In this document: piece after piece, positions 9,774 through 19,897 of the stretch | How the letters are laid out: each line of letters begins with the position of its first letter | How positions within the stretch are numbered: position 1 is the first letter of the stretch | Origin: Ponticaulis sp. | GTDB lineage: Bacteria > Pseudomonadota > Alphaproteobacteria > Caulobacterales > Hyphomonadaceae | DNA: 64,000 nucleotides | Direction of reading: 5' to 3' | NCBI GenBank assembly: GCA_002701295.1 | Contig: NZUJ01000127.1 | Location: 22,750 to 86,749, forward strand | Notes under the pieces: model-generated | Databases searched by the model: none | Seen by the model: the letters and a program-made list of their open reading frames with translations, nothing else | Told to the model about the DNA's origin: nothing | Made by a program: the position numbers and the translations under genes

Positions 9774-11024
9774 TCAGCCAAGCGCACTCAACGGCTGACC
9801 ACGAACCAATGCAGGCAGCCCCGGTTGATCGGCGCTCGCCTGTGCAGCCAGGGCTCTTCGCAGCGGCGCAATCGCCGTCCCGGCGCTCAGTGCCAGGCGC
9901 TTGAACGGCGTCAACAAAGGATTGCTGTTCGAAAATGCCCGGTTGATGCCATCCATGGCAAGCGCCGTCGACACGCCATCAAACCGGCGCCACTGCTGAT
10001 AGGTTTCGAGCCGCGAACCATCCGCAAGCGAGAGACCAAGCTTGCGGCTTTCACACAGAATTTCCACCAGTGCGGCGATATCTTTGAGGCCGAGATTGAA
10101 CCCTTGACCCGCCAAAGGATTCACGCGCCGCACTGCATCACCGACCAGAGCCACGCGATCGGCAATAAGTGTCTCAGCCAGACGCAGGCGCAGCGGATAG
10201 GCCAGTGGGTCACGCAGTACTTTCATCGGCCCGGCCAGGTGTCCAAACCGGCCGTTGATCTCTGCTTCGAGCTCTTCGCGGGAGAGTTTTGCTGTCGCAA
10301 GGCCAGCGGCCTCGTTTCGGAACCAGGCGAGGTTTCCGCGATTTTCAGTGAGCGGCAGAACCGCGAACGGCCCCTCTTCCTGAAACCATTGCCGCGCCGC
10401 CCCATGATGCGGTTGGTCAAGCTGCAGTGTCACCGCCACAACGGCTTGTTCATAGCTCCAGCCAATGGTGCGAATGCCGGCGAGATCACGAATGGCGCTC
10501 CCGACACCGTCCGCGCCGATCACCAGATCAGCCTGCAGCTCGGTCCCATCATCCAGCGTCACACGAGCGCAATCTGGCCCCGTTGCTAGCGCGGTGACAG
10601 AGTTGGGCGCGTAGAGCTTGATAGCCTCACATTGCTGAACACGCTCCCGGATTGCGTTGTTCAGAAGGTCGACTTCAATCATATAGCCAAGCGGTTCGCC
10701 GCGGTCGCTATCTGGCAAATCATCGACGCCAAACAGGCTCGCTGCCGGGGGCAGAACGCCGTTTGCATCATGTGCTTCCATAGAGAGAAGCGGTTCGGCC
10801 TCATCGATAAGCTTCTGGGCCACACCGGCCGCTTCAAGCACCCGCCAGGCGCCCCGAACCAAGGCAAAAGCGCGGCTATCCGGAAGGAAAGGCAGGGTCG
10901 GATCCCGCGTATCAACAAGGCTCACATCGAAGCCGAGCTCTGATAAAAGAATGCCCAGCACGCCACCACTCGATCCACCACCAACGATAAGAATCTGCGA
11001 TTTTTGCGGTATAGTTGTGGGCAT
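9774..11024 (-). CDS. UbiH/UbiF/VisC/COQ6-family FAD-dependent hydroxylase
   Basis: ILIVGGGSSGGVLGILLSELGFDVSLVD Rossmann motif. DLVIGADGVGSAIRDLAGI and VALVGDAVRRVNPLAGQGFNLGLKDIAALVE. Confidence 0.92.
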   Translation of the reverse strand: MPTTIPQKSQILIVGGGSSGGVLGILLSELGFDVSLVDTRDPTLPFLPDSRAFALVRGAWRVLEAAGVAQKLIDEAEPLLSMEAHDANGVLPPAASLFGVDDLPDSDRGEPLGYMIEVDLLNNAIRERVQQCEAIKLYAPNSVTALATGPDCARVTLDDGTELQADLVIGADGVGSAIRDLAGIRTIGWSYEQAVVAVTLQLDQPHHGAARQWFQEEGPFAVLPLTENRGNLAWFRNEAAGLATAKLSREELEAEINGRFGHLAGPMKVLRDPLAYPLRLRLAETLIADRVALVGDAVRRVNPLAGQGFNLGLKDIAALVEILCESRKLGLSLADGSRLETYQQWRRFDGVSTALAMDGINRAFSNSNPLLTPFKRLALSAGTAIAPLRRALAAQASADQPGLPALVRGQPLSALG

Positions 11025-11253
11025 TTATCCCTCCAATCTCTGTTTTTCCATATAGGAACGGAAGATTTTTGCGTCTAGCGCTGCAAGCCTTTTGGGCGTT
11101 TTTACCGCAGCCTGCTCAGATGGTAACCAGTTTGCTAAGATCATTCTCCAGTTGTTCCAAGACACTTCGATGACGCTCCCGCGTTTGCCAGATTGCGTCC
11201 CGAGCAAGTGGGTCAGAGTCCGCTTTGCCTGACTATAGATTGGGGAAATTTAT

Positions 11254-12564
11254 ATGAATAACTCTGTTTGGAAATGGGCGGCCCGGTCAGCCGGCGCAGC
11301 CATTCTGGGCGGGCTGTCGCTAACGGGCGCAGCAGTCGCACAGGAAGCATCGGCCGTTTCGGCCTATGTCGATAACTCTTACCTCTTCCTGATTTCAGGT
11401 ATGGTCGTCATGTTCATGGCTGCCGGTTTCTGTATGCTGGAAGTGGGCATGGTTCGCTCAAAGAACGGTGCGACTCAGGCAGTCAAAAACGTGATGCTCT
11501 ATTCTGTCGCTGGCATCATGGTGTACATTTGCGGCTACAACATGATCTACCCGGCCGAAACCTGGGCTGTAGAAGGCGTTTTGGCCATGCCAAAATTCTT
11601 CTGGGAACAGGGCCCGCTCGACGAAATGCAGGGCGATTACTCCGCTGCGTCTGACTGGTTCTTCCAGATGGTGTTCGTCGCAACAGCTGCCTCTATCGTT
11701 TCCGGTACGGTCGCTGAGCGTATCAAGATCCTTCCTTTCATGATCTTCGTGGTTATCCTCACCGGCTTCATCTACCCGATCCAGGCTAGCTGGCAGTGGG
11801 GCGGCGGCTGGCTCGCTGAAGACATCGGCTTCTCTGACTTCGCTGGGTCTACGCTGGTTCACTCTACGGGTGGCTGGGCAGCTATCGTTGGTGCACTCAT
11901 CCTCGGTCCACGTACTGGCAAATATGTCGACGGCAAGGTTAACCCAATGCCGGGCTCCAACATTCCGCTCGCAGCTCTGGGTACGTTCATCCTGTGGCTC
12001 GGCTGGTTTGGCTTCAACGGCGGTTCTGAGCTGGTTGCTGGCGATCCAACAGCGATCAACGACGTCTCGACCATCTTTGCGAATACAAACCTCGCAGCTG
12101 CTGGTGGTGTTGTTGCTGCAGCGATCCTCTGCCCGATCTTCTTCAAGAAGATGGACCCAACAATCGTCATGAACGGCGCTATCGGTGGTCTGGTTGCCAT
12201 CACAGCTGAGCCTCTGGCTCCAGCTCTGTGGGAATCAATCATCATCGGTGCTGTTGGTGGTGCGATCATCGTCTTCACAGTTCCACTTCTCGACAAACTG
12301 AAAATCGACGACGTTGTCGGCGCAATCCCTGCTCACCTGTTCGCAGGTATCTGGGGTACGCTGATCGTGGCCTGGAACGGTGGCGACCTCGTTGCTCAGA
12401 TCATCGGTATTGTCTCTATCGGCGCATTCGTCATCGTGACGTCTACGATTGTCTGGCTGGTTCTTAAGTACACAATCGGCATCCGTACGTCCGAAGAAGA
12501 AGAACTCGAAGGTCTCGACAAATACGAGCTGGGTGTCGAAGCCTACCCTGAATTCACTAAGTAA
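11254..12564 (+). CDS. amtB: Ammonium transporter, Amt family
   Basis: MVVMFMAAGFCMLEVGMVRSKN, FAGSTLVHSTGGWAAIVGALILGPR, LGWFGFNGGSE. Confidence 0.96.
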   Translation: MNNSVWKWAARSAGAAILGGLSLTGAAVAQEASAVSAYVDNSYLFLISGMVVMFMAAGFCMLEVGMVRSKNGATQAVKNVMLYSVAGIMVYICGYNMIYPAETWAVEGVLAMPKFFWEQGPLDEMQGDYSAASDWFFQMVFVATAASIVSGTVAERIKILPFMIFVVILTGFIYPIQASWQWGGGWLAEDIGFSDFAGSTLVHSTGGWAAIVGALILGPRTGKYVDGKVNPMPGSNIPLAALGTFILWLGWFGFNGGSELVAGDPTAINDVSTIFANTNLAAAGGVVAAAILCPIFFKKMDPTIVMNGAIGGLVAITAEPLAPALWESIIIGAVGGAIIVFTVPLLDKLKIDDVVGAIPAHLFAGIWGTLIVAWNGGDLVAQIIGIVSIGAFVIVTSTIVWLVLKYTIGIRTSEEEELEGLDKYELGVEAYPEFTK

Positions 12565-12589
12565 TTCAGAGCTTTCATCTGAACATCAG

Positions 12590-12620
12590 CCCCGGGCCAG
12601 CAATGGCCCGGGGTTTTCTT
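12590..12620 (+). terminator. Rho-independent terminator after amtB
   Basis: ccccgggcc-agcaat-ggcccgggg-ttttcttt, 9-bp perfect stem. Confidence 0.85.
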
Positions 12621-12734
12621 TACGAAAAATGTCACAGATTCCTCCATTTTTTTGCCATACGTTTCCTCGTCATTAAGCAAGAACGGGCAATTTCGGCGTA
12701 AAACAACACTCCAGAGCCGCCGGGTTTTGCCAGA

Positions 12735-15164
12735 ATGACAACCTCAACCACTGCCTCTTTGCGTATGACCGACACATCATCCAGACTTTCAGGAGAGCCC
12801 GTCTGGCGGATCATTACCGGCTTCGCGATCTTCGCGTTCGGCGTCTTTCTGTGCGGTGCGATCAGCACATACAATCCGCAGGACCCGAGCCTGAATGCGG
12901 CAACAGATCTGGAAGTCACCAATCTCTTTGGCCCGATCGGCGCCGCAACCGCAGACCTCATGAACCAGATGCTCGGCTGGAGCGCCATGCTCGCTGCATT
13001 TCTCGTTCTGTCAGCAGGCTTGAAACGCATGCTGTTGATTGGCGTATCGGATGCGGGGAAATGGGGCCTGGGCGTGCTTGCCGTTCTCTGCGCTGCAATA
13101 TGTTTTGCCAGCTGGCCAGTTCCGAAAACATGGATCCTTGCCTCATCGCTCGGCGGCGTCATCGGCGATGCGCTCTACACGCTGGCTGTCATTCCTTTCA
13201 AGGCACTGCAATTACCATCCCCCAACCTCTTTGCAGGCCTTCTGGCTGGCGCGAGCGGATTCATCCTTCTGTGCCGGGCATCCAATATCGGCAATCAGGA
13301 CCTCAACTATCTGGCGCGACTTTTCTGGCGCACTCTGAAAAGCCTGACGCGCATTCTGCTTCTGCCATTCCGTCCGGTAGGCCGGGCGGCGTCAGGTGGT
13401 CTGGTCAGTGGTATTGAACGCCTCAAACACTGGGTCGCGGGCCTCTTCACCCGTCGTGAGCGCGCCTCTGCTTATGACGCAGCTGAATACGGACCTTCGC
13501 CAGAACAGGATATTGGCTATTTCGATTATTCAGACCGTGAGCCACCCCCAGCCAAGCCCGCCGCCAAACCAGCCAGCAAGCCTGCTCCACCAAAAATGGA
13601 TGAAGGTCCGCGCCCCAAGCGCCGGATGCAAAAAGAGAAAGCTGCGCCACGGGTCAATCGCGCTGGCCTGCCATCGCTCGACCTGCTTGTTACGCCGCCT
13701 GAGCGCTCCTCTGGCGTGGATGAAGATCAGCTTCTTGAGCGCGCCGATCACCTCATGCGCATCCTCAACGAGTTCGGCGTCAAGGGCCGTATCTCGCACG
13801 TCCGTCCCGGCCCAGTTGTCACATTGTTCGAGCTCGAGCCTGCTGCAGGCGTGAAATCGTCACGCGTGATCGCTCTGGCTGACGACGTGGCCCGCTCGAT
13901 GAGCGCTGTCAGCGCGCGGATCGCCGTTGTGCCTGGCAAGAATGCGATTGGTATCGAACTGCCGAATGAGGGCCGCGAGACAGTTTATCTTCGCACTCTG
14001 TTGGAAAGTCCGTCTTTCTCCTCTGGCAAGCAAAGCCTGCCCATGGCGCTCGGAGAAGACATTGGCGGCGAACCGGTCTGTGCCGACCTCGCTAAAATGC
14101 CTCACCTTCTGATCGCGGGTACCACGGGTTCGGGCAAATCCGTCGGCATCAACGCCATGATCCTGTCACTCATGTACAAGCTGCCACCTGAGAAGTGCCG
14201 CTTCATCATGGTCGATCCAAAAATGCTGGAACTCTCCATCTATGAAGGCATTCCGCACCTCTTGTCGCCGGTGGTTATCGACCCGAAGAAAGCCGTAACC
14301 GCGCTCAAATGGGCCGTGCGCGAGATGGAAAGCCGCTATGAGATGATGTCTAAAGCGGGCGTCCGGAACCTCGCGGGCTTCAATGAAAAGGTCGAAGAAC
14401 TCAAGCGCACTGGTGGCCGCCTGACCAAGCAGGTCCAGACCGGGTTCGAGGCCGACACAGGCCGCCCTGTCTACGAGACCGAGGAAATCCCACTCGAACA
14501 TGTTCCAAACATCGTCATCGTTATCGATGAGATGGCTGACCTGATGATGGTTGCGGGCAAAGAGATTGAAGCCTGCATTCAGCGCCTCGCGCAAATGGCG
14601 CGTGCCGCGGGTATTCACCTCATCACCGCCACCCAGCGTCCGTCGGTCGACGTTATCACCGGTACGATCAAGGCGAACTTCCCGACCCGCATCTCTTATA
14701 TGGTCTCGTCCAAGATCGACTCCCGCACGATTCTGAACGAACAGGGCGCTGAGCAACTCCTCGGCATGGGTGACCTTCTCTACATGGCCTCCGGCGGCAA
14801 GATCAAACGCCTGCATGGCCCGTTCGTCTCAGATGAAGAAGTCGGCCAGATCGTGGACTTCCTGAAATCCACTGGTGAACCGGACTATCAGACCGACATT
14901 ACCGAAGAACCAGACGACGCGCCGGAGAGCCCCGTCATGGATGCCATGCTCGGCGGCAATGACGAGAATGACCTTCTGCAGCAAGCCATTCAGGTGGTCG
15001 TTCGCGATGGCCGCGCCTCAACCTCTTACGTTCAACGTCGCCTGAAGATCGGTTATAACCGCGCGGCCTCTCTGATCGAAGAGATGGAGGATATGGGTAT
15101 CATCTCTGCGCCGAACCATGCGGGCAAACGCGAGATCCTAAAGAAGAAGGATGGTGAGGACTAA
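12735..15164 (+). CDS. ftsK: DNA translocase FtsK
   Basis: Walker A LLIAGTTGSGKSVGINAMILSLMYK, N-terminal TM segments, Pro-rich linker, C-terminal gamma domain (VVRDGRASTSYVQRRLKIGYNRAASLIEEME). Confidence 0.97.
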   Translation: MTTSTTASLRMTDTSSRLSGEPVWRIITGFAIFAFGVFLCGAISTYNPQDPSLNAATDLEVTNLFGPIGAATADLMNQMLGWSAMLAAFLVLSAGLKRMLLIGVSDAGKWGLGVLAVLCAAICFASWPVPKTWILASSLGGVIGDALYTLAVIPFKALQLPSPNLFAGLLAGASGFILLCRASNIGNQDLNYLARLFWRTLKSLTRILLLPFRPVGRAASGGLVSGIERLKHWVAGLFTRRERASAYDAAEYGPSPEQDIGYFDYSDREPPPAKPAAKPASKPAPPKMDEGPRPKRRMQKEKAAPRVNRAGLPSLDLLVTPPERSSGVDEDQLLERADHLMRILNEFGVKGRISHVRPGPVVTLFELEPAAGVKSSRVIALADDVARSMSAVSARIAVVPGKNAIGIELPNEGRETVYLRTLLESPSFSSGKQSLPMALGEDIGGEPVCADLAKMPHLLIAGTTGSGKSVGINAMILSLMYKLPPEKCRFIMVDPKMLELSIYEGIPHLLSPVVIDPKKAVTALKWAVREMESRYEMMSKAGVRNLAGFNEKVEELKRTGGRLTKQVQTGFEADTGRPVYETEEIPLEHVPNIVIVIDEMADLMMVAGKEIEACIQRLAQMARAAGIHLITATQRPSVDVITGTIKANFPTRISYMVSSKIDSRTILNEQGAEQLLGMGDLLYMASGGKIKRLHGPFVSDEEVGQIVDFLKSTGEPDYQTDITEEPDDAPESPVMDAMLGGNDENDLLQQAIQVVVRDGRASTSYVQRRLKIGYNRAASLIEEMEDMGIISAPNHAGKREILKKKDGED

Positions 15165-15170
15165 GTGGTC

Positions 15171-15722
15171 TCAGCCAGGCGGATGCGCCTGCGGCTGGTG
15201 CCCGAACCCTTCAAGCTTTTGCAGGTATTCGGGCGCGTCTATGTCAATGTCGGCTGTTGGAATGACATTCATCGTCGCATCTGTTTCCAGGATGATCCAG
15301 CGCACCTGATCCAGGCTGACCAGCCCATTGTCGCGGACAGCCGCCATCAGCTCGCTTTCTGTTACCCGCTCGCGGCGCATTGCATTCCGGTTCATCACCC
15401 CCTCAGACGCCAGAACCACGGGCTCTGCCTTGACGAGATTCGCGACATGTTTGTTGTGATAGATCGTCTTGGTCAGCGCCCATTGCAGAAGCAGCAACAC
15501 GCCAATTGAGGTCAGACTCTCAAGCACGGTGATGTCTTTCAGGATGATGCCGGACCCAACCAGAGAGCCCAGAGCTACCGTGACAATCCAGTCGAAATTA
15601 TTCATCTGGGATGTCGACCGCTTACCAGACAGGCGGATGAACAACACGATCGCAAAATAAATGATGGGTGCGCTGATCGCGATGCGGGCCAGCCCCTCCC
15701 ATCCGTCAAAAAAGATTGTCAC
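15171..15722 (-). CDS. DUF421 (YetF-like) membrane protein
   Basis: FIRLSGKRSTSQMNNFDWIVTVALGSLVGSGIILKDITVLES and VRDNGLVSLDQVRWIILETDATMNVIP. Confidence 0.85.
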   Translation of the reverse strand: MTIFFDGWEGLARIAISAPIIYFAIVLFIRLSGKRSTSQMNNFDWIVTVALGSLVGSGIILKDITVLESLTSIGVLLLLQWALTKTIYHNKHVANLVKAEPVVLASEGVMNRNAMRRERVTESELMAAVRDNGLVSLDQVRWIILETDATMNVIPTADIDIDAPEYLQKLEGFGHQPQAHPPG

Positions 15723-16030
15723 CTGCCCCGCTCCTTATCAGTCTGTGCTGGCAATCAACTGAATTTATTGAGAAAGGTTCCGCCGTGATTTTTAGGTCGA
15801 GGCGGGGTTTCTGCTCCAGCTCGTTGCCTCTGGGCCAGGAAAAAATGCGAATCTTGCGCTTTTTTAATCTGGTGGTCGCGTCGAAATCGGAACAGGTATA
15901 GCCCTGAAACCATTATCATTTCTCGTTGCTCCCTGTTCACCTGAACACAAGCCAACGAACCAAGGCGAACGACCTAATTTTCGCCCTGTTCTTGCACGGG
16001 GCACTACTTATCTGTCACTCCTGAAAAGGA

Positions 16031-16714
16031 ATGGAGTCGCTCATGTTTGATTTTGCGAACTGGATCCTGAGTGGTGTTCTCATGGCCTCACCGGCTGTGG
16101 TGACAGATGCCGCACAGACAGAAACCGCCACTGCGCCCGTCGCGCAGGCGGCGACGACCGAGACTGAGTTCAATCGGACTGATGCGCTTGCAAAAGCCAA
16201 TCAGGCACTGAACCGTATCGATACCGCGCGCGGGCAGTTTTCCCAGCTTGATCCAAACAATCATTTTTCGACAGGCACGTTTTATCTGAACCGTCCTGGC
16301 CGTCTTCGGTTTGAGTATGACGATCCGGTTCCGCTTCTGATCGTGGCCGACGGGACAACACTGGCCGTGGAAGATAGCGACCTCGAAACCGTTGACCGCG
16401 TTCCGCTGGCCTCAACGCCGCTCAACCTGCTTTTGCGCCGAAATGCGGATCTGGCAGCTGATGCGAATATTCTGTCCGTCGAGAAGCGCGCCGGCCTGAT
16501 CGCCATCGCTCTGTCAGACAAGTCAGGTGAGGCCGAGGGTGAACTCGAACTCTTCTTTGACCCCGAGAGTTATAATCTCGTGCGTTGGGAAGCGACTGAT
16601 GTCGCAGGCGGCGTAACCACAGTTCAGCTGAACAATATGGAACTTGGCGTTTCTGTCAGCCCGTCTCTCTTCCGTCTGGAAGATCCTGAAGACGAAGACG
16701 ACCGGCGCCGATAG
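16031..16714 (+). CDS. lolA: Outer-membrane lipoprotein carrier protein LolA
   Basis: RGQFSQLDPNNHFSTGTFYLNRPGRLRFEYDDPVPLLIVADGTTLAVEDSDLETVDRVPL. Confidence 0.88.
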   Translation: MESLMFDFANWILSGVLMASPAVVTDAAQTETATAPVAQAATTETEFNRTDALAKANQALNRIDTARGQFSQLDPNNHFSTGTFYLNRPGRLRFEYDDPVPLLIVADGTTLAVEDSDLETVDRVPLASTPLNLLLRRNADLAADANILSVEKRAGLIAIALSDKSGEAEGELELFFDPESYNLVRWEATDVAGGVTTVQLNNMELGVSVSPSLFRLEDPEDEDDRRR

Positions 16715-16734
16715 TCAGCCGGCACCTCGAAAAC

Positions 16735-16763
16735 AAAAAACTGCCCCTCGGGGCAGTTTTTTA
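16735..16763. terminator. Bidirectional terminator between lolA and phaR
   Basis: aaaaaactgcccc-tcg-gggcagttttttat, with A-tract and U-tract on both sides of the stem. Confidence 0.85.
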
Positions 16764-17396
16764 TGATTTCTTTTTCGGTGTGGAGAGCTTGGCGAGCTGA
16801 GCCTGCATGGCGGCCATCTGCTGCTGGAGCGCCTCCAGCGTTTCAGACTCGTCTTCCTTGTCAGCCTGACGTTTGGACGCGGTTTGCGATGGCTTTGGCT
16901 CTTCGTCCTCAACTTCCGTATCCGGTCGCCCTTTGGATGGCGCGCCCGCGGTGAACATGCTCATGGAGCGTTCAAACATTTCAAAGTTCCGGCGCGCCTG
17001 ATCTTCAAACATGGCCATCGGATTGGCTGGCATGCCACCCGACATCATACCGCGCCAGCGTTCCTGGTTCTTGGTGAAGTTATTCATCGCCATATCGAGA
17101 TAGGGCGGCAAAGCCTGAGAAACGCTGTCACCATAAAAGCGGATCACCTGACGCAGGAAGTTCAGCGGCAAAGCGTTCCCGCCTTTGTTTTCCTGTTCGA
17201 AAATGATCTGCGTCAGAACAGACCGGGTCAAGTCTTCGCCGGACTTGGCATCCAGAACCACAAAGTCCTTGCCGCTCCGGACCAGCTCGCTCAGATGCTC
17301 CAGCGTGACATAGGAACTCGACGATGTGTCATATAGTCGCCGGTTCGCATATTTTTTAATGATGATCGGTTCGTCGAGACCTGAAGTATCCGCCAC
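16761..17396 (-). CDS. phaR: Polyhydroxyalkanoate synthesis regulator PhaR
   Basis: PIIIKKYANRRLYDTSSSSYVTLEHLSELVRSGKDFVVLDAKSGEDLTRSVLTQIIFEQE is the canonical PHB/PHA accumulation regulator DNA-binding domain. Confidence 0.95.
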   Translation of the reverse strand: MADTSGLDEPIIIKKYANRRLYDTSSSSYVTLEHLSELVRSGKDFVVLDAKSGEDLTRSVLTQIIFEQENKGGNALPLNFLRQVIRFYGDSVSQALPPYLDMAMNNFTKNQERWRGMMSGGMPANPMAMFEDQARRNFEMFERSMSMFTAGAPSKGRPDTEVEDEEPKPSQTASKRQADKEDESETLEALQQQMAAMQAQLAKLSTPKKKS

Positions 17397-17497
17397 CTGA
17401 CCAGCCTTCCCTATGATGTTTTAACATCCCAAAACGCGGGTAATTTCTACCCCTTATGCGCGAGATATCAGAAACTGTTTAAATCACAGTTTCGCGA

Positions 17498-17525
17498 TTG
17501 CAGCAAAAAGTCTAATTGCGCGCAG
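17498..17525. promoter_or_regulatory. Candidate PhaR operator cluster (TTGCAGCAA and TTGCGCGCAG)
   Basis: Two TGC/GCA-type inverted elements 18 bp apart, start to start, in the phaR/phaB intergenic region. Confidence 0.35.
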
Positions 17526-17736
17526 CTTTTTGAGCATTCCATAACCGTGCTCAGGGTGTGTTTGCCGTCCGAATGGACTGTTGACAATGGTATATTTTCC
17601 AGCCCTCTCAAGGATATCAATTGTTTGTTCTGCCATAGGGAGGGTTCTTCAGATCAGACGGAGTTGATGTTGCACCCGCTTTCTCACCCGGAATACCGGG
17701 GGGTTTTCGGGTTCATTTCATAGTTGGGGAGACAAC

Positions 17737-18465
17737 ATGATGAGTAAAACAGCAATCGTCACAGGCGGAACGCGCGGTATTGGCCACGCGATCAGTAAGC
17801 GTCTGGTGGATGACGGCTACAAAGTTGCCGCGACTTATGCCGGCAATGACGAAGCGGCACAGGCTTGTGCGGCTGACATTGGCGTCAAAGTCTACAAATT
17901 TGATGTAGGCGACTTTGAAGCCTGCGCAGACGGCATCCAGAAAATCGAGGCTGATCTCGGTCCGGTCGACATTCTGGTCAACAATGCGGGTATTACCTGG
18001 GACGCACCTTTCCATAAAATGTCCAAGGAAGCCTGGCAGAAAGTGATCAATGTCGATCTTGATTCGGCCTTCAACATGACCCGCAATGTCTGGGAAGGCA
18101 TGCGAGATCGTGGATTTGGCCGGGTGATCAACATATCATCGATCAACGGTCAGAAGGGTCAGTTCACGCAGGCGAATTATTCTGCGGCAAAAGCAGGTCT
18201 GATTGGCTTCACCAAGGCGCTCGCTTATGAAGGCGCCAAAAAAGGCATTACGACCAATGTTGTCGCCCCTGGGTATATCGACACCGAAATGCTCCAGGCG
18301 ATGAAACCGGAAGTTCTGGCGAGCATTATTTCGACCATTCCGACTGGCCGTCTTGGCAAACCGGAAGAGATTGCCAGCATGGTGGCTTATCTCGCCAGCG
18401 AAGAAGCCGCCTTCATCAATGGCGCAACAATGACTGTCAACGGCGCGCAATACATCGCCGGTTAA
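17737..18465 (+). CDS. phaB: Acetoacetyl-CoA reductase (beta-ketoacyl-ACP reductase-like SDR)
   Basis: TAIVTGGTRGIGHAISKRLVDDGYKVAATYAGND, NNAGITWDAPFHKMSKEAWQKVINVDLDSAFNMTRNVWEGM, YSAAKAG. Divergent from phaR. Confidence 0.92.
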   Translation: MMSKTAIVTGGTRGIGHAISKRLVDDGYKVAATYAGNDEAAQACAADIGVKVYKFDVGDFEACADGIQKIEADLGPVDILVNNAGITWDAPFHKMSKEAWQKVINVDLDSAFNMTRNVWEGMRDRGFGRVINISSINGQKGQFTQANYSAAKAGLIGFTKALAYEGAKKGITTNVVAPGYIDTEMLQAMKPEVLASIISTIPTGRLGKPEEIASMVAYLASEEAAFINGATMTVNGAQYIAG

Positions 18466-18561
18466 CTTCAGCGAAAGCTGAATCAATCAGAAATATGGGT
18501 GGTAATGAAATCGTCCAGACGATGCCCCATTACCGCCCATATTCTCTGTCAGACAGGACAC

Positions 18562-19332
18562 ATGCTAAAAACTGCAAACTTCGCTCATTTCACTCGACAG
18601 GTTTTTCTGCCTGCGATCTGTCTCGCATTCGCGGGAACAGCGCATGCGCAGGATGCGCAAGAGCGCGACCGGTCGTCTGACTTTGAGGCTGAAGGTGTGT
18701 TACCCCTCTTTGCAGCGGATCCGATTTTTCGCGATGGCCTGACCGGCTATGAAAGCCTTGATGGTCAGAGCTTCTTTCTGAAGCGCCGCGGCAATGAAAC
18801 CCTTTTCCGGTTCGATGGTCAGCAGGAAATCTGGGCGCTGGAATCAGTTCCTGGTCCGCGCGGTGATGAGTTCCTCAAGAATGATGTTGGCCGTGTCTTC
18901 GTTCGCCTGACAGACCTTGGTGGCGTGATCCTGTTCGATCCTGATCACCCGAAAGGCCAGCCGGTAGACCCTCTCGATTATGCCCTGCCAATTGATGATC
19001 CAACGCCTCAGCCTGATCTTCAGAACAATCTGACAGCCTATCTCACTCTGCGTATCGGCAAGCCGCTGGCTGTGCAGCTTCAGAATGTCTCAGAGGTTGA
19101 TAGTGTCTGGATTCAGGATGCCGCCAAAACTGCAGCCGAGGGACTTGTCCGATCAGAGAAAGAAGCCCGGAACCTCGTTGAAACGCTTGTCGTCAAAACC
19201 GGTCCCGAACCTGATCTTGAACTCGGCATGGATGGCGAACTGATCGTCAGCGTTAATGTCGGTGAAGGCTATCATGGCCGTCCGTCATCCGATCGCGTCA
19301 GCCTGTTCCTGAAAAACCGGCTCTCAAGCTAA
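18562..19332 (+). CDS. Hypothetical secreted protein
   Basis: In-frame ATG at 18562 gives signal peptide MLKTANFAHFTRQVFLPAICLAFAGTAHAQ. No recognised domain. Confidence 0.65.
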   Translation: MLKTANFAHFTRQVFLPAICLAFAGTAHAQDAQERDRSSDFEAEGVLPLFAADPIFRDGLTGYESLDGQSFFLKRRGNETLFRFDGQQEIWALESVPGPRGDEFLKNDVGRVFVRLTDLGGVILFDPDHPKGQPVDPLDYALPIDDPTPQPDLQNNLTAYLTLRIGKPLAVQLQNVSEVDSVWIQDAAKTAAEGLVRSEKEARNLVETLVVKTGPEPDLELGMDGELIVSVNVGEGYHGRPSSDRVSLFLKNRLSS

Positions 19333-19691
19333 ACAGTCGAGCCCGTCGCAAACGCTTTTACGCGCGCCTGATAAGCGGCCATTCGATCCGCGCCATTCTT
19401 CCCCAGATCATACAGCAGTGACCAGGTGAAATAGCCAGAGTCATGTCCGTCATCAAAAACGATGCGCACAGCATAATGACCAATCGGTTCAGCGCGTTCT
19501 ACACCAACCGTGTCTTTGTTGGTTACGGGTGGCGGTTTGTTATCGCCATGGCCCTGAACTTCTGCAGAGGGGCTCTCAACGCGCAGCAACTCAAAGGGTA
19601 TGCGGAACGTCTCTCCGCTATCGAAGGCGACCATCAACTGGCGCTGTTCGCGCTGGAAGGTCAGCTTCTCCGGTTGTGGTGTCGATGACAT
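19329..19691 (-). CDS. DUF971 (gamma-butyrobetaine hydroxylase-like N-terminal) protein
   Basis: SGETFRIPFELLRVESPSAEVQGHG...VERAEPIGHYAVRIVFDDGHDSGYFTWSLLYDLG. Confidence 0.9.
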   Translation of the reverse strand: MSSTPQPEKLTFQREQRQLMVAFDSGETFRIPFELLRVESPSAEVQGHGDNKPPPVTNKDTVGVERAEPIGHYAVRIVFDDGHDSGYFTWSLLYDLGKNGADRMAAYQARVKAFATGSTV

Positions 19692-19897
19692 CAGGAAATT
19701 GCTTCATCCGGCGACAGCTCGCGGGCTTCGTCGACCAGCATGATCGGCACGCCATCACGAATTGGATAAGCGAGACCAGCTTTCTCTGATATCAGCTCAG
19801 ATGCTTCGGGAACATAGATCAGCGGGCCGCGACTGACCGGACAAACCAGAACTTCCAACAATTTCGGATCAAGACCGTCCGTATTCAGTTCTGCCAT
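19691..19897 (-). CDS. Trm112-family protein
   Basis: [53 protein letters not shown]. Confidence 0.93.
   Translation of the reverse strand: MAELNTDGLDPKLLEVLVCPVSRGPLIYVPEASELISEKAGLAYPIRDGVPIMLVDEARELSPDEAIS

Noticed and set aside
9687-10589. 300-aa + strand ORF
   Set aside because: It is antisense to the clear UbiH/COQ6-like gene and has Arg/Gln/His-rich shadow-ORF composition.
11025-11207. 60-aa reverse ORF abutting the ubiH-like gene
   Set aside because: It covers the promoter region expected for amtB, has no recognisable family, and looks like a chance ORF.
18467-18482. TTCAGC-GAAA-GCTGAA hairpin after phaB as a terminator
   Set aside because: A stable GNRA-capped hairpin but no U-tract. 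It may stabilise the 3' end, and I cannot call it a terminator.
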